From Martelella mediterranea (GTDB lineage Bacteria > Pseudomonadota > Alphaproteobacteria > Rhizobiales > Rhizobiaceae): a stretch of 54,283 nt of DNA. The number at the start of each line of letters is the position of its first letter. Position 1 is the stretch's first letter. The stretch covers positions 1 through 54,283 of the forward strand of contig NZ_JAINWJ010000027.1 of the NCBI RefSeq assembly GCF_021021415.1, given 5' to 3'. Of the stretch, positions 26,163 to 35,717 are shown in pieces. Both the position numbers and the translations under genes were made by a program. The notes under the pieces are model-generated. The model had not been told where the DNA came from and did not search any database. It saw only the letters and a program-made list of their open reading frames with translations.

Positions 26163-27542
26163 GTGGCCGGTCATCTGCTCAAGAACTGCGCGGCCGTTGT
26201 TGTCGATGAAGGCAACGGTCCGACCGTGCTGCGCAATGTCGATCTTCTCACCGAGGGCCCGGCGATCAAAGCCATCGGCATTGGTCTTGCGGACCGGGAG
26301 ATGCCGGAGGGCACGACAGAAATCGATGCGGATGGATGGTTTGTCTATCCCGGCCTCGTCAACACGCATCATCACTTCTTCCAGTGCTTCGTGCGCAACC
26401 GGGCCGATCTGGACTGGACCAAACTGTCGGTCATCGAATGGCTCGACCGGATCTATCCGGTGTTTGCGTGCCTCAATGAAGACTGTTTCTACCATTCCTC
26501 GGTCACGGCAATGGCCGAACTGATCAAGCATGGCTGCACCACCGCCTTCGACCACCAGTACAATTTCCCGCGCCATGCCGGCAAACGGCTGATCGACCGC
26601 CAGTTCGAGGCCGCGGACCTGTTCGGCATGCGGTTTCACGCCGGGCGCGGCGGCAACAGCCTGCCGAAATCCGAAGGCTCGACCATACCCGACGAGATGC
26701 TGGAGACCACCGACGAATTCATCGGCGACTGCGCGCGGCTGATCGACGCCTATCACGATGCCAACCCCTTCAGCATGCGCCAAGTCGTGGTCTCGCCCTG
26801 CCAGCCGGTCAACAGCTATCGCGAGACCTTCGTGGAATCGGTTCGCCTGGCGCGCGATCGGGGCGTGTTGCTGCACACCCATGTCGGCGAGGGTGAAAGC
26901 CCGGTGATGGAGGCCCGCCACGGCAAGCGCACCGTCGACTATCTGGAAGAGATGGGCTTTGCCGGCCCCGACACCTTCTATGCCCATTGCTGGGAACTGA
27001 CCCATGACGAGCTTCGCCGGATGGCGGCAAGCGGCACCGGCGTTTCCCACTGCCCAGAGCCGGTCTATCTCGTCGGCGCCGAGGTGACCGACATTCCGGC
27101 GATGGCCGCCTTCGGCCTGCGTGTCGGGCTGGGCTGCGATGGTGCTGCCTCCAACGACAATTCCAACCTGATGCACTGCCTGCATTCGGGCTACATGCTG
27201 CAATGCCTCGTCTCATCGACCCGCGAGCACCTAGTGCCGCCGCCAGCCGATTTCCTGGCCTATGGCACGACCGGCGGCGCAAGCCTGCTCGGGCGCAGCG
27301 ATATTGGCCGGCTCGCGCCCGGCATGGCGGCCGACCTGTTCGCGATCGACACGCGCCGCATGGACTATGTCGGCACCCGACACGATCCGCTGAGCCTGAT
27401 CCCACGCGTCGGCATCGGCAGCACGACCGACATGACCATGATCAACGGACGGATCATCTGGCAGGATGGCGAGTTCGCCGGTCTCGATGAACAGAAACTC
27501 TTCGCGGACGCCGAACAGGCGCTCGCCGGCATTGCAATGTGA
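26163..27542 (+). CDS. Amidohydrolase, 8-oxoguanine/guanine deaminase-like
   Basis: The 459-residue enzyme belongs to the metal-dependent cytosine/guanine/8-oxoguanine deaminase branch (AtzB/TrzN-like). The metal ligands are visible: H69-x-H71 in VNTHHHFFQC, the His of LLHTHVGEGESP (with the catalytic Glu), the His of FYAHCWEL, and the Asp of LGCDGAASND. The GASLLGRSDIGRLAPGMAADL segment closing the barrel is typical. It would deaminate an aminopurine, perhaps 8-oxoguanine or a methylated guanine; the substrate is not proven. The start is GTG immediately after the stop of the GST-like gene (TGAGTG), with GGAGG about 8 nt upstream. Confidence 0.88.
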   Translation: MAGHLLKNCAAVVVDEGNGPTVLRNVDLLTEGPAIKAIGIGLADREMPEGTTEIDADGWFVYPGLVNTHHHFFQCFVRNRADLDWTKLSVIEWLDRIYPVFACLNEDCFYHSSVTAMAELIKHGCTTAFDHQYNFPRHAGKRLIDRQFEAADLFGMRFHAGRGGNSLPKSEGSTIPDEMLETTDEFIGDCARLIDAYHDANPFSMRQVVVSPCQPVNSYRETFVESVRLARDRGVLLHTHVGEGESPVMEARHGKRTVDYLEEMGFAGPDTFYAHCWELTHDELRRMAASGTGVSHCPEPVYLVGAEVTDIPAMAAFGLRVGLGCDGAASNDNSNLMHCLHSGYMLQCLVSSTREHLVPPPADFLAYGTTGGASLLGRSDIGRLAPGMAADLFAIDTRRMDYVGTRHDPLSLIPRVGIGSTTDMTMINGRIIWQDGEFAGLDEQKLFADAEQALAGIAM

Positions 27543-27568
27543 AGACCAACCTCCAGGGAACCGATAAC

Positions 27569-28666
27569 ATGACCAAGATTACCCGCAGAACCTTGATCCA
27601 GGCCGCAGCCGCCACCGGCCTCGCCGGCGCGATGGGCGCACAGCGCGCCTTTGCCGCCGACGAACCGCTCGGCATCACCCTCGTCGTGCCGTCGCCGATC
27701 GGCGATGTCGGCTGGGGCCATGCGCTGGCCGCCGGCCTTGAACCGGTCAAGGAAGCCTATGGCGACAAGGTCAAGGTCACCGTGCTTGAAAATATCATGG
27801 AAGGCCCCGACGCCGACCGGATCATGAACAAGACCGTCGCCGATGGGAATAATTTCCTGATCGCCGGCTCGTTCGGCTATCAGAACGGCGCGTTCCAGAT
27901 CGCGCGGCGCAATCCGAAGATCAGCGTGTTGCATGCCTCGGGCTACATGGTCGGGCCGAATTTCTCGCCGTTTGCCGCCAAATATTTCCAGGGCACCTAT
28001 CTGCTCGGCATGGCCGCTGCCGCGGTTTCAAAATCCGGCAAGCTCGGCTCTGTCTCGGCCTTCGCCATTCCCGAACTGATCACCTCGATCAATGCCTTCA
28101 CGCTCGGCGCGCAGGCGGTCAATCCGGATATCGAGGTCTCGGTGGTCTGGGTCAATTCCTGGTTCGATCCGGCACAGGAACAGGATGCCGCCAAGGCGCT
28201 GATCGCGCAGGGCTGCGACGTGATCTTCTCCAACGCCCAGGACACGCCCTCGGTGATCTCGGCCTGCGAGGAAGCCGGCGTCTATGCCTTCAACCTCAAT
28301 TCCTCGATGCAGAAATACGCGCCGGAGAAATATCTCGGCTGCGTGGCCACCGACTGGTCGCCCTATTTCAAGGCGCAGGTCGAGGCGCATATGAACGGAA
28401 CATTCAAGGGTGCCAATGCCTTCCTCGGCATGGCTGACAATGTGGTCGAAGTCGTTGACCTCAACAGCGACATCCCTGCCGACATCATGGAGAAGATCAA
28501 GTCGACCGAAGCCCAGATCGCCGACGGCAGCTTCTCGCCGTTCACCGGGCCGATCGCCAAGGCTGACGGTAGCGAGGGCGTGGCCGCGGGCGAGATCATG
28601 ACCGACGAGCAGATCGTCGCCATGGACTGGCACGTCAAGGGCGTCACCACGCCGCTGCCGCAATAA
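27569..28666 (+). CDS. BMP-family ABC transporter substrate-binding protein
   Basis: The 365-residue precursor belongs to the BmpA/Med family, whose members bind nucleosides, purines or related compounds. The N-terminus is a Tat-type signal (TRRTLIQAAAATG then cleavage after AQRAFA), so it folds before export to the periplasm. Family stretches include SPIGDVGWGHAL, the AGSFGYQNGA and NSWFDPAQEQDAAKALI blocks and CVATDWSPY. ATG 27569 has AGGGAA upstream; an earlier in-frame ATG would bury the signal. It is followed by its ATPase and two permeases, and preceded by the deaminase gene, which supports a purine-type ligand. Confidence 0.92.
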   Translation: MTKITRRTLIQAAAATGLAGAMGAQRAFAADEPLGITLVVPSPIGDVGWGHALAAGLEPVKEAYGDKVKVTVLENIMEGPDADRIMNKTVADGNNFLIAGSFGYQNGAFQIARRNPKISVLHASGYMVGPNFSPFAAKYFQGTYLLGMAAAAVSKSGKLGSVSAFAIPELITSINAFTLGAQAVNPDIEVSVVWVNSWFDPAQEQDAAKALIAQGCDVIFSNAQDTPSVISACEEAGVYAFNLNSSMQKYAPEKYLGCVATDWSPYFKAQVEAHMNGTFKGANAFLGMADNVVEVVDLNSDIPADIMEKIKSTEAQIADGSFSPFTGPIAKADGSEGVAAGEIMTDEQIVAMDWHVKGVTTPLPQ

Positions 28667-28678
28667 GGCCCGCAGGGA

Positions 28679-30190
28679 ATGGAGACACCACTCCTTTCGC
28701 TCAAGGGCATTTCGAAGAGCTACGGACAGGTCCAGGCCAACCAGGACATCGACCTCGCCGTCGCTCCGCGATCGATCCACGCGATCCTCGGTGAAAACGG
28801 CGCGGGCAAATCCACGCTGATGAAGCTGATCTACGGCGTGGAGCAGCCCGACGCCGGCAGCATGGCGTGGAATGGCGCGCCGATCGCGCTCGCCTCTCCC
28901 GCCGCCGCCCGCCGCCAGGGCATCGGAATGGTGTTCCAGCATTTCTCCCTGTTCGAGACGCTGACCGTCGTCGAGAACATCCAGCTCGTCATGCCCGGAA
29001 CCAAGGCCGCGCTTGCCGAGCGCATGCGCGCGCTCGGCCGCGATTTCGGGCTGGAGGTCGATCCCTTCGCCCATGTCCACGCGCTTTCGGTAGGCGAGCG
29101 TCAGCGGGTCGAGATCATCCGCTGCCTGATGACCGACCCCAAGCTTCTGATCCTCGACGAGCCGACATCGGTGCTCCCGCCGCAAGCGGTCACCCTTCTG
29201 TTCGAAACGCTGCAGCGCCTGCGCGATGGCGGCGTGTCGATCCTGCTGATCTCGCACAAGCTGGAGGAAATCCAGGCGATCTGCGACCGGGCGACAATCC
29301 TGCGCGCCGGTCGCGTCACCGGCCATCTCGACCCGCGCGCGCATGACGAGCACACGCTCGCGAAGATGATGATCGGCCGCGACATACCCGAACCAATGCC
29401 AGCCGAACCTGTGGAACAGGGCGACAAGCAGCTCGAGATCGTCGGTCTCGACTACAAGCCCGAAGACCCGTTCGGCGTGTCCCTCGAAGGCATCACACTC
29501 ACCGTTCGCGGCGGCGAAATCCTCGGCATCGCCGGCATTTCCGGCAATGGCCAGAGCGAGCTGACCGCGCTGATTTCCGGCGAGACCCGGCTTGCCACCG
29601 CTGACCGCATCTTCATGATGGGCAAGGATGTCGGCCCCATGGGTGCCGCCGCCCGCCGCAAGCTCGGCTTCGCCTTCGTTCCGGAAGAACGGCTTGGCCG
29701 GGGCGCGGTTCCGGAAATGTCGCTGGCGATGAACGCCATTCTGACCGCCCATGGCCGCAACGTGGTCCGCAACGGCGTGATCGACAGGAAAGCGGCGGAG
29801 GCCTTCGCCCTTGAGTGCATCAGCGAATACGATGTCCGCACGCCGGGGCCGCAGGCCGAAGCCGGCGCGCTTTCCGGCGGCAATCTGCAGAAATTCATCG
29901 TCGGGCGCGAGATCATGCTCGCGCCGAAACTGCTGTTCGTCGCCCAGCCGACATGGGGCGTGGATATCGGAGCCGCGACCGCGATCCGCCAGCGACTGAT
30001 CGCGCTGCGTAATGCCGGCATGGCGATCCTAGTGATTTCCGAGGAGCTTGAGGAACTGTTCGAGCTTTCCGACCATATCCAGGTGCTCCACCACGGAAAG
30101 CTCAGCCCGCCGCTCGTCACCCGCGACACCCGACCCGAGGAAATCGGTCGCTACATGATCGGCTCCGAAACAGGAAAACGCGCCTCATGA
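28679..30190 (+). CDS. ABC transporter ATP-binding protein (double-domain, BMP system)
   Basis: The 503-residue protein fuses two ABC domains, as in nucleoside and sugar importers. The first has Walker A GENGAGKST at 38-46, a signature LSVGERQRVEI and Walker B LLILDEPTSVL. The second, after about residue 250, is the usual degenerate half with GISGNGQSELT for Walker A, signature LSGGNLQKF near 398 and FVAQPTWGVD instead of a normal Walker B. It powers uptake with the two permeases that follow, and starts 12 nt after the BMP gene stop. Confidence 0.93.
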   Translation: METPLLSLKGISKSYGQVQANQDIDLAVAPRSIHAILGENGAGKSTLMKLIYGVEQPDAGSMAWNGAPIALASPAAARRQGIGMVFQHFSLFETLTVVENIQLVMPGTKAALAERMRALGRDFGLEVDPFAHVHALSVGERQRVEIIRCLMTDPKLLILDEPTSVLPPQAVTLLFETLQRLRDGGVSILLISHKLEEIQAICDRATILRAGRVTGHLDPRAHDEHTLAKMMIGRDIPEPMPAEPVEQGDKQLEIVGLDYKPEDPFGVSLEGITLTVRGGEILGIAGISGNGQSELTALISGETRLATADRIFMMGKDVGPMGAAARRKLGFAFVPEERLGRGAVPEMSLAMNAILTAHGRNVVRNGVIDRKAAEAFALECISEYDVRTPGPQAEAGALSGGNLQKFIVGREIMLAPKLLFVAQPTWGVDIGAATAIRQRLIALRNAGMAILVISEELEELFELSDHIQVLHHGKLSPPLVTRDTRPEEIGRYMIGSETGKRAS

Positions 30191-31281
30191 CCGCCCTGTC
30201 GTTCCTGCCCAATCTGGTGAAGCGAGAACAGGCCTCGCTGAAGGCGACCCTGCTCGCGCCGCTGTTGGCGCTGCTGGCGGCGGTCATCCTCAATGTCGGC
30301 CTCTATGTGCTGATGGGCCGCAGCCCGACGGCGGTCGTCTATGCCATGCTGCTCGAACCGTTCATCTCGTGGACCTCGTTTTCGGAGGTGCTGCTGAAGA
30401 CCGGACCTTTATTGCTGATCGCGCAGGGTCTCGCCATCGGGTTCCGGGCGAAGGTGTTCAATATCGGCGCGGAGGGACAGTTCATACTCGGCGCGATCTT
30501 CGCCTCTGCGATACCGGTCTGGTTCCCGATGGCGACGGGGTTCTGGATCTGGCCGCTGATGCTTCTGCTCGGCGCCGTCGGCGGCGCGCTCTGGGCCGCG
30601 ATCACGGCGTTCTGGCGCGCGCGCCTCAACGCCAGTGAAATTCTCGTTTCGCTGATGCTGAGCCTCGTCGCCCTGCAACTGCTCTACTACCTGCTGCTCG
30701 GGCCGTGGAAGGACCCGAACGGCTTCAATTTCCCGCAATCGGTGATGTTCCAGTATGACGCGATGGTGCCGACGCTGATCCCCGGCACCCGCGTCAATGT
30801 CTCGCTGCTGATCGCCCTCGTCTTCTCGGCGGCCGCCTTCGTGTTCATGCAGAAGAGCTTCATGGGCTACAAGCTACAGGTCGGCGGGCTTGCGCCGAAG
30901 GCGGCGGGCTATGCCGGTTTCAGCGACAAGAGCGCGATCTGGCTTTCGCTGCTGATCGGCGGCTTTGCGGCCGGCCTCGCGGGCGCTGCCGAAGTGGCCG
31001 GCCCCGTCGGCCAGCTCCAGCGCTCGATTGCGACCGGCTATGGCTATGCCGCGATCATCGTCGCCTATCTCGGCGGCCTGCATCCGATCGGCATCATCTT
31101 CTCCTCGCTGTTCATGGCAGCGCTCTATATCGGCGGCGACAACGCCATGGTCTCCGCCAACCTGCCGGTCGCGGCGGTTCGGGTCTTCCAGGGCAGCCTG
31201 CTTCTGGCCTATCTCGTCGCCATCGCCTTCACGCGCTATCGGCTGGAGTGGCCGGCCACCCATCGGCGGAGCACGGCATGA
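30187..31281 (+). CDS. ABC transporter permease (BMP system, first subunit)
   Basis: The 364-residue integral membrane protein has about nine or ten hydrophobic helices and the BPD_transp_2 features of nucleoside-type importers, including the FRAKVFNIGAEGQFILGA segment that contacts the ATPase and the GGFAAGLAGAAEVAGPVGQL region near 258-277. It overlaps the ATPase gene (ATGA) and the second permease gene (ATGA), so the subunits are made in step. Confidence 0.92.
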   Translation: MTALSFLPNLVKREQASLKATLLAPLLALLAAVILNVGLYVLMGRSPTAVVYAMLLEPFISWTSFSEVLLKTGPLLLIAQGLAIGFRAKVFNIGAEGQFILGAIFASAIPVWFPMATGFWIWPLMLLLGAVGGALWAAITAFWRARLNASEILVSLMLSLVALQLLYYLLLGPWKDPNGFNFPQSVMFQYDAMVPTLIPGTRVNVSLLIALVFSAAAFVFMQKSFMGYKLQVGGLAPKAAGYAGFSDKSAIWLSLLIGGFAAGLAGAAEVAGPVGQLQRSIATGYGYAAIIVAYLGGLHPIGIIFSSLFMAALYIGGDNAMVSANLPVAAVRVFQGSLLLAYLVAIAFTRYRLEWPATHRRSTA

Positions 31282-32189
31282 ACGCAGTCGAATTCATTAT
31301 CGCCGGCATGCTGGCCGCCGCAACGCCGTTCCTGCTGGCGGCCCTCGGCGAGCTCGTGGTCGAGCGCTCCGGCGTGATCAATCTCGGCCTGGAGGGGCTG
31401 ATGGCACTGGGCGCGGCGATCGCCTTCATCGTCGTCTATCAAAGCGGAAGCCATATTCTCGGTTTTATCGCCGCAGGCATCGTCAGCGCGCTGCTTGCGT
31501 TGATCTTTGCCTTCGTGGTGCTGGGATTTCGCGCCAATCAGGTCGCGGCCGGGCTTGCGATCGGCATTCTCGGACAGGGGCTTTCGGCGCTGTTCGGCAA
31601 GACCTATGAGAGCCTGACGATCAAGGGCCTGCCGAAGCTCGCGATCCCCGGCCTTTCCGATATCCCCGTTGTGGGCGGGCTGTTCAGCCAGGATATCGTC
31701 GTCTGGCTATCGCTGGCGGCAACCTTCGGCGTCTGGTTCATGCTCAATCGCACCAAGACCGGTCTCGTCATACGGGCCGTCGGCGAAAACCCCAAGGCCG
31801 CGCATGCGATCGGCTTTCCCGTTATCGCCGTGCGTCTGGCGGCAATCGTCTTCGGCGGTGCGATGGCAGGCTTTGCCGGCGCCTATGCGGCGACGGTCTA
31901 CACCCCGCTCTGGGCCGACGGCATGATCGCCGGGCGCGGCTGGATCGCCATCGCCCTCGTCGTCTTCGGCACGTGGCTGACGGGCCGGGTCTTTCTCGGC
32001 GCCTGCATGTTCGGACTGGTTTCGCTCCTGAGCCTTGCCGCCCAGGCCTCCGGCGTCGGCCTGCCCTCGCAACTGCTCTCCGCCCTGCCCTACATCGTCA
32101 CCATCATCGTGCTGGGCATCATCTCCGCCGACCGACGCCTGCTGAAGCTGAACGGCATCGCCTCGCTCGGCGAGCCGTATGAACGGTAG
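31278..32189 (+). CDS. ABC transporter permease (BMP system, second subunit)
   Basis: The 303-residue protein pairs with the previous one to form the channel. It opens with a helix, then the ERSGVINLGLEGLMALGA coupling segment, and shows about eight hydrophobic helices with FGGAMAGFAGAYAATVYTPL near 195-214. ATG 31278 overlaps the upstream stop (ATGA); a possible start ten codons earlier lies inside the preceding gene and is less likely. It is the last gene of the operon. Confidence 0.92.
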   Translation: MNAVEFIIAGMLAAATPFLLAALGELVVERSGVINLGLEGLMALGAAIAFIVVYQSGSHILGFIAAGIVSALLALIFAFVVLGFRANQVAAGLAIGILGQGLSALFGKTYESLTIKGLPKLAIPGLSDIPVVGGLFSQDIVVWLSLAATFGVWFMLNRTKTGLVIRAVGENPKAAHAIGFPVIAVRLAAIVFGGAMAGFAGAYAATVYTPLWADGMIAGRGWIAIALVVFGTWLTGRVFLGACMFGLVSLLSLAAQASGVGLPSQLLSALPYIVTIIVLGIISADRRLLKLNGIASLGEPYER

Positions 32190-32248
32190 AGCCCCGGCGC
32201 TACTGGCCTGCGACGGCGAGCCTTCGACCCGAAAAGATATCGCATCAT

Positions 32249-32289
32249 CCCTCAGGTCGACAGGCGCTGACAAGCATCGACCTTGAGGG
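32249..32289. terminator. Hairpin after the BMP operon
   Basis: CCCTCAGGTCGA (32249-32260) and TCGACCTTGAGGG (32277-32289) form a 12-bp stem with one bulge, 59 nt after the last operon stop. No T-run follows, so if it ends transcription it may need Rho or only protect the RNA end. The rest of the gap up to 32481 holds nothing I recognise. Confidence 0.45.
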
Positions 32290-32481
32290 AAAGGCCAAAC
32301 CCCGGAGCCCATCATCGCGGAGTTTCATCGCTCCGGTCGCCGCTCACCCCCTCTCAGGCAGCCGTGACTTTGGAACACGTCGTGGTTACGTCGCTTGCGC
32401 AGAAGCCCATGTTGGGCCTTAACGGCGGCAAACATCTCGGCTAGACCTGTCGCACCGCGTTTGAAAGTGGAATGTGTTGAA

Positions 32482-35220
32482 ATGACTTCGTTCTTTGGAC
32501 TTCTGTTTTTGCTTCTGATTCTGGCCGCGCTGGCGGTTTCGAACAAGGAGCTGAAGCGTCGACTGAACAGGCTGGAGGATGAACATCGAACGATTCGCAG
32601 CCGGGTGGAGGCGCTGGAGCGCGGCGGCGATGGCGCGGCGAAAGGCGCCGCGGCCTCCGACGTCGAGGAGCCGCAAAAGGTTGCGATCGAGCCGATCGGC
32701 GCCAGAACCGATATGACTAAAACTGCAAACGCCGCGCCGCCGCAGCAAAGAGAAACGACAGAAGCCCCTCGACCGGCGGCCGCGTCAAGTGGTCCCCCCC
32801 GCGCCTTCGTCTTTACCGGAACGCTGCTGCGGCAGTTCGGCGGCTGGCTTCGCGGCAACTGGACGATCGCCCTTGCGGCGCTGTCGCTGGCGCTCGGCGG
32901 AATCTTCATGGTGCAGTACGGCGTCGAAAACGGGCTTCTGACGCCGGTCTGGAGGGTTATCGGAGCGCTGATCCTGGGCGCGCTGCTGGTGGGCGTCGGC
33001 GAGAGGCTTCGCCGCCGCTATGGCGATGAGGAGACGCCGGCCACCCGATCCCTGCCCTCCGTCTTCGCCGGCGCGGGTCTGATAACGCTTTTTTCCGCCG
33101 TGCTTGCCGCGCGTCTGCTTTATGGTCTTGTTTCCGCGGAGACGACGCTCGCCGGGCTTGTTCTGGTCAGCGTTCTGGCAGTGGCGCTCGGCTGGCTTTA
33201 TGGCTCCGTACTCAGCGCCGTTGGTATTATCGGCGCCACAGCCGCCCCGTTTCTCGTCGGCGGCGAATCGGACAGCGGCTGGCTGTTCTTCTACTATTTT
33301 GCACTGATCGCGATAGCCGGCCTTGCGGTCGACTGTGTGAAGCGTTGGGCATGGGTCTCCGCACTCGTGCTGATCGCCACCACCGCCGCCGCAACAGTGC
33401 TTTATGCCGCGACGGGCGGCCTCATCCACTACACGGCCTTCCTTGCCCTATCCTGGCTGGCAGCCGTTATAATTCCAGTGCAGAGCCTCGTGCCGAACCA
33501 TGTAGGCCAGACGATAGTGGCGACTTTCGCGGGCAAAACGCCGCGCGCCGACTTCCCCGCCCGGATCGTTGCGGCGATGACGGCCTTCGTCTGCGGCGCG
33601 GGCATAGTTCTTTCCCTTGAAGCGCAGTCAATCGCGGAGGCCAACATCGCCTTCGTGCTCATCGCCCTTGTTCTTGGCGCGACGTTGATTTGGATGCACC
33701 GGGCGGAAGCGCTGACGGATATGCCGCTCCTGCCCGCCGCCGCGTTTCTGGCGGTGCCTGTGCTGCAGGCCGTCGAATATGGACCGCTGTTCAGCCATTT
33801 CGTTGCTGCGCTGCAGGTCGAGACCGATGGAGCCCCGGCGTCATCCTTCATCACCCTTTCCCTTGTCCTGTCGGCGATCGCGTCTGTGATGAGCTTCTGG
33901 CGGATGACGCATTGCGCAGACGAAGAAAAGACGGCGCTGGGATTTGCCCTTGGCGCCGCGGTATTCGCGCCGGCCTGCGCCTTCATCTTCCAGTTTCTGT
34001 GGTCGCCGGCGGCGGCCTTCGGGGATTATCTCTGGAGCCTGCATATTCTCGCCATCGCCGCGGTGATGGCGTTTATGACGGACCGGGTGCTGCGCGGAGA
34101 AAATCACGGAAGGCGGCAACTGCAGGCGGCGCTATTCGCCATTTCCGCACTCTCGATGCTGGCGCTGGCGCTATTCGTTGTACTCACCCAAACGGCGCTC
34201 ACATTGGCGCTGGGCGTCGTGGTCATTCTCACGATCTGGCTCGATCGCCGGTTCGATCTCGCGCTGGTTGGCATCTTCACCAAGATTGCGCTGGCGATCA
34301 TCGCCTACCGGCTGGTGATTAGCCCCGGCTTTTTCTGGGCGATGCGCAGCAACACATCCTGGCTTATGTTTTTCGAGGCCTATGTCGGCACGCTGGCGCT
34401 GCTTTATGTCGGATGGCGCCTGACCGTGGAGCGCGCGCGCGCGTCGGTGCAGGCGGCCATCGAAACCACCACCTGGACGATTGCCGCCGTATTCGCCTGC
34501 GCGCTGCTGCAACGGTTGGTTCCTGAAGAGCCGGGCTTGCTTGCCGCCGTGACGGCCATCGCCATGCTGGGGCAGATCAGCCGTCTGTCGACTTCGAACA
34601 GATGGCTGTGGCATCTTCGGGTCGCCCTGGCAGTCGTCTTCGGCCTGATCACCCTGACGCTGATCGCCGTGCCACTGACACTCACTAACCCGCTTCTCTT
34701 CCGATCCAACCTGGTAACCGGCCCGCCGATATTCGACAGTCTGGCGCTCGCCTATCTGCCGCTTTCGGTGGTCCTCGCGATCGGCGCCTGGAAGATCGGC
34801 ACTCTCGGGCGATGGTTGCGAATCGGCTTTATCGGGGTCGCGGGCCTGCTGGCCAGCTATTATGTGGTGTGCGAGATCCGGCGGTTCTGGCGCGGCAACG
34901 ACCTTTCGGTTCCGGGCGTCACCCAACCAGAGCTCTACAGCTACACGATCGCGCTGGTGATCGTCTGCGCGGTCCTGCTGCTGGTGAGCTTCGCAAGACG
35001 CTCCAATGCGCTGCGCAAGGTCGCCATGGCAGCAACCGGCCTCACCATAGCGAAGGTCTTCCTGGTCGATATATCCGGCCTGGAAGGCCTGTTGCGCGTC
35101 GTCTCCTTCATCGGCCTCGGTTTGGCGCTGGCCGGCCTCGGCTGGCTCGACCGCACGATGAACCTGCGCTGGAACAGCGCCTCGGCTCCGCCTGATACGG
35201 CGGATGAAGACGGAGAGTAA
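32482..35220 (+). CDS. DUF2339 multi-pass membrane protein
   Basis: The 912-residue protein is almost wholly membrane: an N-terminal helix (residues 1-20), a charged coiled-coil-like stretch (KELKRRLNRLEDEHRTIRSR begins it), a disordered Ala/Pro-rich link to about 115, then some 25 or more hydrophobic helices. It fits the large DUF2339 family, found widely in Proteobacteria and not assigned a function. Start ATG 32482 places the first helix at the terminus; an upstream TTG-started extension lacks hydrophobicity or a ribosome site. It follows the transporter operon by about 290 nt and seems a separate unit. Confidence 0.85.
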   Translation: MTSFFGLLFLLLILAALAVSNKELKRRLNRLEDEHRTIRSRVEALERGGDGAAKGAAASDVEEPQKVAIEPIGARTDMTKTANAAPPQQRETTEAPRPAAASSGPPRAFVFTGTLLRQFGGWLRGNWTIALAALSLALGGIFMVQYGVENGLLTPVWRVIGALILGALLVGVGERLRRRYGDEETPATRSLPSVFAGAGLITLFSAVLAARLLYGLVSAETTLAGLVLVSVLAVALGWLYGSVLSAVGIIGATAAPFLVGGESDSGWLFFYYFALIAIAGLAVDCVKRWAWVSALVLIATTAAATVLYAATGGLIHYTAFLALSWLAAVIIPVQSLVPNHVGQTIVATFAGKTPRADFPARIVAAMTAFVCGAGIVLSLEAQSIAEANIAFVLIALVLGATLIWMHRAEALTDMPLLPAAAFLAVPVLQAVEYGPLFSHFVAALQVETDGAPASSFITLSLVLSAIASVMSFWRMTHCADEEKTALGFALGAAVFAPACAFIFQFLWSPAAAFGDYLWSLHILAIAAVMAFMTDRVLRGENHGRRQLQAALFAISALSMLALALFVVLTQTALTLALGVVVILTIWLDRRFDLALVGIFTKIALAIIAYRLVISPGFFWAMRSNTSWLMFFEAYVGTLALLYVGWRLTVERARASVQAAIETTTWTIAAVFACALLQRLVPEEPGLLAAVTAIAMLGQISRLSTSNRWLWHLRVALAVVFGLITLTLIAVPLTLTNPLLFRSNLVTGPPIFDSLALAYLPLSVVLAIGAWKIGTLGRWLRIGFIGVAGLLASYYVVCEIRRFWRGNDLSVPGVTQPELYSYTIALVIVCAVLLLVSFARRSNALRKVAMAATGLTIAKVFLVDISGLEGLLRVVSFIGLGLALAGLGWLDRTMNLRWNSASAPPDTADEDGE

Positions 35221-35438
35221 GAGCGAACAATCCCATAGATTCGCGCGAGGTTGGTTGAGGGTGTTTCAGAACACTTTCAACCAATCTCACGAAGACCAGC
35301 GAGGTTCACACCAGACGAATTGAGCGCTGGAAACTCGCCTCAGACGCCATGCGCCGCCTCGAAGTGCTCCACACATGGCTCCAACGTGGGGCACAATACG
35401 GCATAAACGATTGTTTTTACTGAATGAAATTCAAAAAA

Positions 35439-35523
35439 TGGTGCGGTCGAGAAGACTCGAACTTCCACGGGTTGCCCCACAGCGACCTCAACGCTGCGCG
35501 TCTACCAATTCCGCCACGACCGC
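35439..35523 (-). tRNA. tRNA-Leu (anticodon GAG)
   Basis: The 85-nt minus-strand sequence starts GCGGTCG and ends CGACCGC-ACCA with the CCA encoded. The anticodon loop TTGAGGT gives GAG, reading CTC/CTT. A long variable arm (class II) follows the anticodon stem, as in all tRNA-Leu, and the T loop is TTCGAGT. Confidence 0.97.
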
Positions 35524-35717
35524 ATCGTGGTAGATGCCGGTTTGTGCCGGCGCCGCAGCATGTAGCAAAAGCAAACTCGCCACACAAGCGCCATTGATCG
35601 TTTTTTTTCATTTCTGCACGCGAAGTGTGAAACCGCGCTCTCCGCCCGCCGCGACAGGCCTTGCGGCGCTTGCCGTCCCGCCCCAAATCTGCGAGGAGAA
35701 GGCCGAAGGATCCGCAC

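Noticed and set aside
25476-27203. 575-codon open frame opposite the GST-like and deaminase genes
   Set aside because: Antisense shadow; the sense genes carry intact active sites and coupled starts.
28028-29752. 574-codon open frame opposite the BMP and ATPase genes
   Set aside because: Antisense shadow across two recognised genes.
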